Of a stretch of 64,000 bases of DNA, positions 58,981 to 64,000 are shown piece after piece. Origin of the DNA: Notamacropus eugenii (Eukaryota; Chordata; Mammalia; Diprotodontia; Macropodidae); NCBI RefSeq assembly GCF_028372415.1, contig NC_092875.1, positions 183,855,522 through 183,919,521 of the forward strand, read 5' to 3'. The position numbers and the translations under genes were made by a program. The stretch's first letter is position 1, and each line of letters opens with the position of its first letter. Under the pieces are notes generated by a model, which had not been told where the DNA came from, did no database searches, and saw only the letters and a program-made list of their open reading frames with translations.

Positions 58981-61140
58981 CTTAATATTATCTACTTGTA
59001 AGGCTTGCTACCTAGGAAATTCCTTCGAAGACTTTAAAACAATACAGAAATTTGAGTACAGAAGAACATTGTGGGATGTCTCCCTCTCTTTATAATGAGG
59101 TTGGAGAGAGTAAGACAAGAGCCTGACTGAGAGTGAAGATTTTTCCCAATTTGTCTATCTAGTAGGGTAGCTGGGGTGTGGGGGGGGAGAGTTTTCTCTG
59201 GGGTTTGATAGTCTTTTCTTTGAGGCTATCCTTTATTTGGGAATCTGTTTGGCATTAAAAAAATTCAAGATGCCTCTTACTTTTGTAATTCTGCACAAGG
59301 CAGTGATAGAATGAATAGCAAGAATGGTACACTCAGAAGTGTGAGGTTCAGTTAATATGATTCATTTTCACACTTTGGACATCTGGGGAAGCTTCTTTTT
59401 GTTCTAGGATCTAGAAGGATGTCATTTTTTGGGGGGCCTGATTTGGTGACCAGATCCACCATCCTTCATCTCCTCTTCTTGCTGAGGTGACTCCAGGATT
59501 TAATCCTCCCAGTATTTAAGAGAAAAGCTCTGATGCAAAATTAATAATACTGTTATTGCTTCTTCCTCCTACTGAAACTACTGAAATAAAGCAAGGTCTT
59601 TTGTGGAGACTGCTCAAAAATCCAGTGACAGCAAAAAGGCTGATTTATTTCTAGCTTCATTACCTCCAAGGGGAGGGAATAATTTTCTCCTTTGGCTTCT
59701 AGTGGTAGGGAATTTTTTTTTTCCTATAGGAGAAAAATGAGGGGAAATGGGGTTGTTGAATCCCATTCTAGTGCTTAAAATTGGAAAGGGTGACCCACAA
59801 CTCACATAGAGGTAAAATAAATAAAAGATTAAATTCTCAGAAGGAATGTCCAATAGGAGGAATTTTCATATTGGGGTAGGGGAAGATCCTGGAATTATAA
59901 TAGCCAGCCTTGGCAGCCTGCTCTATTAAAAAGGGCCTGGACCTGATAGATAGCCCATTAAGTAGCATGACCCCGGGGCAAGTTAATTGGGATCTTAGCT
60001 TTGTACTGAAAAAGATGTTTGAGGTAATTTAGGCCCCTCCTCTTATTTTACAGGTAAAGAAACTGAGACTCAGAGAGCTTAAAGTGGGAGACTTGGGATC
60101 TAAATGAAGGTCTTCCAACTCCAAATGTAGTCCTCCTCCCACAGTGTATTTTAAGCTAGTTTCTTCACTGGTAAAAAGAATATTAATTCCCTAAAGTGTT
60201 TAGCATTGTATACTTTTCCAAGGACTTTGACTGTATCTACTATATATTACAAGCAATAGATCCAGGTAATAGATGTGAAATTCCTATGAAAAGTTTAAAG
60301 TATTATTCCGATGTGAGGTCTTATCTCATTCCTCTGCCCAGGCATGGAAAATTCCTCTCTTCTCTTCCAACTCTCTCCTTTCTTCTCACCTCCCCAACCT
60401 CAAAACTCCCTCCCCATCTACCGGTGCCAAAAAGAAACCAAGAAATCCCTTAGGTGGAATATTCATAGCCCTACAGGGGTATTTACTAGATCTTCTTCAG
60501 CCCTCCCCAAAGATGCTTTCTGTCATTCTGAAGCCAATCCTTCAAACCTTCATTCCAACAAAATATCAGCTCCTTTTGTTCCTCATATCACCCTTATGCT
60601 CCCCCCTCCACATTCTCGAGGAGTGTCTTCCTAATTTACTGATATCGAAATGATGTATAAAAAGGTTTAAGAAAACCTTTCCTTTCTGACCACTTTCAAT
60701 ACCCTCTCCTCCAACATTTCTGAGATCTTAAAAAAAAAGTTTGGAAGAAGCTGAAGAAATGGGTAGAATGAGGGAACTATATCGATATTGCTGTTGGAAG
60801 AATAATAAAATTATTACCATCCCCAAATAATTTGGTGAGGGGCAAAGGGGAGGGAGGAGAGAGAGGAGGCTTCTCCTGTTTGCCTAAGTGTTCTAAAAAT
60901 CAGGAAAGACAAAAAAGGAAAAATAAACCCCAACAACAATTAAAAAAAACTTCACATAACAATACAATCCATTTAAACTGTGGCTCATACTTTTCATACC
61001 AATCTCATGACTTTTTTTTTTTTATTCCCAAGTCTGATTCTTGAACTCTGAAACTGGCAGCATTGTGAAGGGGAAGTAGAATCTGACACTGCACCAGCAG
61101 GTTTACCAAAGGTCTCTAATGGGTATTTTCTTTTTCTTAG
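58981..61140. other. EDN1 distal upstream region
   Basis: Beyond one antisense MIR I see no repeat family and no exon. As the 2 kb before a tightly regulated gene it may hold enhancers, but I cannot identify one by reading alone. Confidence 0.45.
60020..60150 (-). mobile_element. MIR, antisense
   Basis: AGGCCCCTCCTCTTATTTTACAGGTAAAGAAACTGAGACTCAGAGAGC. Confidence 0.65.
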
Positions 61141-61157
61141 CCCTGCCCCTGAATTGT

Positions 61158-61170
61158 CAGACGGCGTCTG
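61158..61170 (+). promoter_or_regulatory. EDN1: Smad-binding near-palindrome of EDN1 promoter
   Basis: CAGACGGCGTCTG contains two inverted CAGAC/GTCTG Smad boxes about 180-190 bases upstream of the start, agreeing with the TGF-beta/Smad element reported around -190 in human EDN1. The following CCTCTCTGAAG and GCAGTGATTTCCTTTC also look conserved. Confidence 0.75.
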
Positions 61171-61210
61171 CCTCTCTGAAGTTTGCAGTGATTTCCTTTC
61201 CAGCCTGGCC

Positions 61211-61216
61211 TTATCT
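61211..61216 (-). promoter_or_regulatory. EDN1: GATA site of EDN1 promoter
   Basis: TTATCT (AGATAA on the minus strand) lies about 136 bases upstream of the inferred start, the same distance as the GATA-2 site that drives endothelial expression of human EDN1. The surrounding CCTGGCCTTATCT is conserved. Confidence 0.88.
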
Positions 61217-61221
61217 TGGTC

Positions 61222-61230
61222 CGCACGTTG
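61222..61230 (-). promoter_or_regulatory. EDN1: HIF-1 hypoxia-response core of EDN1 promoter
   Basis: CGCACGTTG on the plus strand reads CAACGTGCG on the minus strand and contains the ACGTG hypoxia-response core. Human EDN1 has an inverted HIF-1 site near -118. Here it lies about 120-125 bases upstream of the start, between the GATA and AP-1 sites as in human. Confidence 0.82.
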
Positions 61231-61241
61231 CTGCCTCTTGG

Positions 61242-61248
61242 TGACTAA
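61242..61248 (+). promoter_or_regulatory. EDN1: AP-1 site of EDN1 promoter
   Basis: TGACTAA lies about 107 bases upstream of the inferred start. It is identical to the functional AP-1 (Jun/Fos) element near -108 in human EDN1 and is embedded in the same flanking bases (TTGGTGACTAATAACACAATAACATTGTCT). Confidence 0.88.
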
Positions 61249-61252
61249 TAAC

Positions 61253-61265
61253 ACAATAACATTGT
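61253..61265 (+). promoter_or_regulatory. EDN1: Perfect inverted repeat ACAAT-AAC-ATTGT in EDN1 promoter
   Basis: This 13-base near-palindrome begins a few bases 3' of the AP-1 site. Both arms match the HMG-box (SOX) core ACAAT/ATTGT in inverted orientation with a three-base spacer, an arrangement like known SOX dimer sites. The block also appears unchanged in the human promoter as I recall it. That it binds SOX is inference. Confidence 0.5.
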
Positions 61266-61291
61266 CTCAGGATAGAAAAAAAAGTCTGAGC

Positions 61292-61298
61292 TGTTTAC
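61292..61298 (+). promoter_or_regulatory. EDN1: FOXO-type site in EDN1 proximal promoter
   Basis: TGTTTAC lies about 55 bases upstream of the inferred start in GAGCTGTTTACTC. A FOXO1 site with this core is known at the corresponding place in the human gene. Assignment is by motif and position. Confidence 0.6.
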
Positions 61299-61317
61299 TC
61301 TCTCTATGGGGGTTCAG

Positions 61318-61327
61318 TATAAAAAGG
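61318..61327 (+). promoter_or_regulatory. EDN1: EDN1 TATA box
   Basis: TATAAAAAGG sits about 31 bases upstream of the inferred start and is followed by GAGGCAGAGAGCTGTCCAAGTCAGAC, which matches the human core promoter nearly base for base from memory. Confidence 0.93.
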
Positions 61328-61348
61328 AGGCAGAGAGCTGTCCAAGTC

Positions 61349-61616
61349 AGACTGACTTCTGCATGAGCACTGAAAGTCACTGAAAAGATCGTCGGGTTTC
61401 TAGTGCAGCTCACTGGACGATCGCGGAATTTTCAGACCTTTTGGATTGCCCTCTGTCTCCGCAGAGGCAGAAGCTTTTCTTTTTCTCTCGCTCGGGACTC
61501 CCACACTGAAGAAAGAACTTTGGGGGTCTGAATATCAGAAGTAGTTCAGGGTGAAACTTGAAGTTGTTTTTGTGTGTTTTAATTTGAGCTTAGTTGGCAG
61601 AGGAGGTATTTTCAGA
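61349..61616 (+). other. EDN1: EDN1 5' untranslated region with a short upstream ORF
   Basis: The transcription start is placed about 31 bases after the TATA box, near 61349, in CTGTCCAAGTCAGAC, which matches the human start region as I remember it. This gives a leader of about 268 nt, the length I recall for human. The only upstream ATG is at 61363. It opens a six-codon ORF (MSTESH) ending with TGA at 61381-61383, very close to the cap. The last part before the start codon (GAAGTTGTTTTTGTGTGTTTT and TTTTCAGAATGG) resembles the human leader. Confidence 0.8.
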
Positions 61617-61680
61617 ATGGATTATTTCCAGATGATTTTCTCCCTGCTGTTTGTGGTTTTTCAAGGAGCTCCAGACACAG
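61617..61680 (+). CDS. EDN1: Endothelin-1 (preproendothelin-1) coding exon 1
   Basis: This exon carries the start codon and signal peptide of preproendothelin-1, the precursor of the vasoconstrictor peptide ET-1 that endothelium and neural-crest-related tissues secrete to act on EDNRA and EDNRB receptors. The ATG at 61617 has a strong context (A at -3, G at +4). Translation gives MDYFQMIFSLLFVVFQG followed by APDT, closely matching the human signal peptide (MDYLLMIFSLLFVACQG) with the same Gly/Ala cleavage point after residue 17. The exon holds 21 codons plus one base and ends at a consensus donor (CAG|GTAGGC), so intron 1 is phase 1, as I recall for human. The changes from human (FQ for LL, VF for AC) keep the hydrophobic core. 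The promoter and 5' UTR lie directly upstream, and exon 2 follows after about 1.6 kb. Confidence 0.96.
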
Positions 61681-63301
61681 GTAGGCATGCTGGCTTGTAA
61701 GCTTCTGATTATTAATGACTAAATTATCCACTTTAGTGCTTTTCTTGCTTGCCTCCCTCACCCTATCCTTTACTATTGTGGCTCATAAATCAGATGTCTA
61801 GGAATTATTGTCTATAGCTACCGAATCTTGGAGTGAAAAATAATAAATAATTAAGTTGCATACGTGCATAACATGACATTAGTACATCATTTGGGCTTAT
61901 TTGTGCAAAAGACTTTTGTTGGACTTTTCTCTAGCATTAAAGAATATTCAAATGCTAGAAAAAATTTAAGCATAGTGCATGTGTGCAACATATTATTGCA
62001 TATTAGTGCACATATTAATGCACAGAAGTATAATATTACTATCACATAGTGTTGCTGCTGATACTAGAATGTCAGCATGTGTGATATTAGAGAGAGTGTT
62101 TCAACTTGAAGCTATGGAATTTTGTTCAAGTCTGATTCGGTGAGCACATGAGCAGAAACATCACCTAGAATATGATCTGTTGAATAAACCCCCCCAGGTG
62201 GTTTCAGGGTGAGAGCAGATGCTTTCTTCCAGTCTTGTCATTATTGACTTTAGGTTTCTTTCTGGCATGTTTTTGGCATTCATCACAACATGAGCTCTAT
62301 TTACAGTTTTATTCACTTGTCTTGGAAGAGAGATAGGCTAAATCTAGGTTACACGAAGATTTAAGATTGTGAGTGTGTACTTGTGTGCATGTTTGGTTTG
62401 CTGTCAATGTGACCCAGACCAGAGAGGGTGAATGGCAAGGAATTGAAACCTTATCATGTATGTGTCTGATCACTGGAAATCTGCTGGGCAAGTCAATTTC
62501 TGTAGCCAAAAGCCATCTAAAGAGCTAGCAAGGAGAGAGCATGCTGCAGGAGCTGGTAGAAGGGTCTGAATGTATTCCTCACAAGCTGTGCTTTTTATTA
62601 TATAACCTCAAGACCTGGTATTAAAAATCTCTTTCCTGAGGCACAACAGTTTGGGAACCCTGATGCTTAGATCAGGTTCCCAAAGTTTCTCTTGAGTTTA
62701 GCCTAAGATTTAGCAGCCTCCTAAGGTTTTTTAGACACTTTCTGAAATCTACGTTGTGGAGCTCGTCTCCTCTCTCCCAAGTCTTTAACTATATTAGAGA
62801 AGGAAGCAGATTTGGGGTAAGATGAGAGATAAGTGATTACTCTACAAAAGTTGGTGTTGGTAAGTCACTAAAAGCAGTGAAAACAAAGTAATTTGAATTA
62901 CTTACTATATATGGGAAGTAGGATATGAAGGGAGACTGGTACATGGGAATAACAGGTATCCTTTCTTAAAAATCAGGGGCAATTTAAAGGTCATTAGCCA
63001 AATCTGAACCTAATTTTATAACAGGAAGAATTTCTCAAAGCACCAAGGAGCTTCATAAAGTATCTCCTTAAAGTGTTTATTTTCCCATATTTCTGATAAT
63101 AGAATGGGTAAAGGCAAAGCAAAGCTTTTAGATTAAAGAGGGAAGAAAAAAAGTTAATTTCATGCACTTCCCCCCAAAATTTAAGCAGTGTGCTTCGCTA
63201 AAATGAGCTAGGCATGAGTCAAATGCTAAAATTCCATGTATTTCTGTAGCTCTAAGATGAAATTGGGTGGTTCATCATACTCTCCTTTTTATCTCTCTTA
63301 G
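61681..63301 (+). other. EDN1: EDN1 intron 1
   Basis: A phase 1 intron with GT donor and AG acceptor. The sequence is AT-rich and I recognise no transposon copy or second coding exon in it. It has not been compared with other mammals, so conserved enhancers would not be visible to me. Confidence 0.85.
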
Positions 63302-63467
63302 CCTTTGGTGCTGAGCTCAGCACAGAAGCCCAAGCTAGTGGGGACAACCGACCTCCCAGTGCACCCTGGCGGTCTCGGCGGTCTAAACGCTGCTCCTGCT
63401 CCTCCTTGCTGGATAAAGAGTGCGTGTACTTCTGCCACTTGGACATCATCTGGATCAACACTCCCGA
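63302..63467 (+). CDS. EDN1: Endothelin-1 coding exon 2: propeptide, furin site, mature ET-1
   Basis: The exon opens after a pyrimidine-rich acceptor (TCTCTCTTAG) and completes the split Ala codon from exon 1. It encodes a short propeptide (starting [11 protein letters not shown]), then WRSRRSKR, whose RSKR (63379-63390) is the furin-type site that releases big ET-1. Mature ET-1 follows at 63391-63453, 21 codons with cysteines at 1, 3, 11 and 15 for the two disulfides, and the conserved tail [12 protein letters not shown] comes next and the exon breaks inside the Glu codon at CCCGA|GTGAGT, a phase 2 donor. Known family biology is that endothelin-converting enzyme cuts after Trp21. Two notable differences from human are Leu for Met at mature position 7 (codon 63409-63411) and Ile for Val at position 22 (63454-63456). 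Leu6-Leu7 separates it from ET-2 (Trp6-Leu7), and Ser2/Ser4/Ser5 from ET-3. The rest of the precursor, including the endothelin-like repeat, must lie beyond the window. Confidence 0.97.
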
Positions 63468-63777
63468 GTGAGTCTCTAGAGGGCATTGTAACTCTGGTCA
63501 TTCATTCTAGCCCTAGTTAAAACTATAGTTCCTTTTCCTGGGGAACTCCTTGTTAGTTTTCTAAAGGTTAACACATCTGAAGAGATTTAACACCTTTCTG
63601 GGACATTATTCTTCCATTAAAAAACAAAACAACACAACACAAGGCAATCTAGCAACAGAGTGGAAAGGATTCTCTAGTCCACTGGTTCCATCTACTTGTT
63701 AGTAGATAATTATTGATAGATAGGAAGAGTTTAATAGAAGTAGGACACTGTGGCAAAATTTAAAGACAAGTAACTTT

Positions 63778-63949
63778 ATGTTGGTGCCTCAGAAAAGAAG
63801 CTTTTTAGTACAATTCTCTCATTTTACAGCTGAGAAAACTAAGGCTCAGGGAGATGACATTAATGTTGGTGCCTCAGAAAAGAAGCTTTTTAGTACAATT
63901 CTCTCATTTTACAGCTGAGAAAACTAAGGCTCAGGGAGATGACATTAAT
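63778..63949 (+). repeat. Perfect tandem duplication, period 85 bp, inside an antisense MIR
   Basis: An 87-base match lies at 63778-63864 and 63863-63949 with no difference between copies. The repeated text includes the MIR-derived TTTTACAGCTGAGAAAACTAAGGCTCAGGGAGA and unrelated flank (TTGGTGCCTCAGAAAAGAAG), so it is a local duplication and not two SINE insertions. Confidence 0.93.
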
Positions 63950-64000
63950 AGTAAGCCTCAGAAATGGGATTTGAACCTAAGCCTTCTTCTTACAAAACCA
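63800..64000 (-). mobile_element. MIR SINE, antisense, partly duplicated
   Basis: CTCATTTTACAGCTGAGAAAACTAAGGCTCAG...GGGATTTGAACCTAAGCC is the reverse complement of the MIR body. It continues to the window end. Confidence 0.75.

Larger units (their letters stand above)
63468..64000 (+). other. EDN1: EDN1 intron 2, 5' part
   Basis: The intron starts with GTGAGTCTCT and runs past the window end. It holds a reverse-oriented MIR from about 63,790 that has been tandemly duplicated in part. No further exon is seen; the exon with the endothelin-like repeat must be downstream. Confidence 0.8.

Noticed and set aside
63479-64000. Searched for EDN1 exon 3 (endothelin-like repeat with spaced cysteines) before the window end.
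   Set aside because: No cysteine-patterned frame or acceptor with such coding follows exon 2. The remaining sequence is intron with a duplicated MIR.

Overview
The window looks like an AT-rich intergenic stretch of a marsupial genome that ends inside the first exons of one recognisable host gene, endothelin-1 (EDN1). The marsupial call rests on the repeats: tRNA-headed MAR1-type SINEs (GGCAGCTAGGTGGCGCAG-like heads), a second composite marsupial SINE, a half-L1 (HAL1-type) element and L1 3' ends of marsupial type, and an OposCharlie-like palindromic hAT element, over a background of worn MIR and L2 copies and two CR1/L3 copies. All family names come from memory of consensus sequences; no search was run. 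I do not try to name the species.

From 1 to about 57,100 I find no host protein-coding or RNA gene. The sequence is diverged single-copy DNA, transposon fossils and many microsatellites. The main structured block is 37,380-42,900: an antisense L2, whose reverse-transcriptase YVDD motif is still readable, was split by a 2.6-kb half-L1 with an ORF1 relic, no ORF2 and a near-perfect target-site duplication. An L1 3' end, a MIR and a hAT MITE also lie within it. Other large fossils are a sense L2 (51,335-52,700), CR1/L3 copies on both strands (46,365-46,925 and 52,930-53,430), marsupial L1 3' ends (about 24.9, 26.1, 35.9 and 43.2 kb) and an LTR-like stretch of uncertain identity near 53.5-54.4 kb.

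From 57,120 to 58,460 the base composition changes abruptly to GC-rich and CpG-rich. This island-like segment lies 2.9-4.2 kb upstream of the EDN1 start. It holds an exact MEF2-type site beside a GATA site and a 19-unit uninterrupted CTG tract. It is the best candidate here for an undescribed regulatory element or alternative promoter.

From 61,150 to the end lies EDN1 on the plus strand. The promoter keeps the known human order and spacing: Smad palindrome, GATA site, HIF-1 site, AP-1 site, FOXO site, TATA box. Exon 1 encodes the signal peptide. Exon 2 encodes the propeptide, the furin site, all 21 residues of mature endothelin-1 and the converting-enzyme site. The window ends in intron 2, inside a MIR carrying a perfect 85-bp-period tandem duplication. 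Against the human peptide as I recall it, mature ET-1 has Leu instead of Met at position 7, and the residue after the cleavage site is Ile instead of Val. The 5' UTR holds a six-codon upstream ORF absent from the human leader as I remember it. I did not see a previously undescribed multi-gene system.
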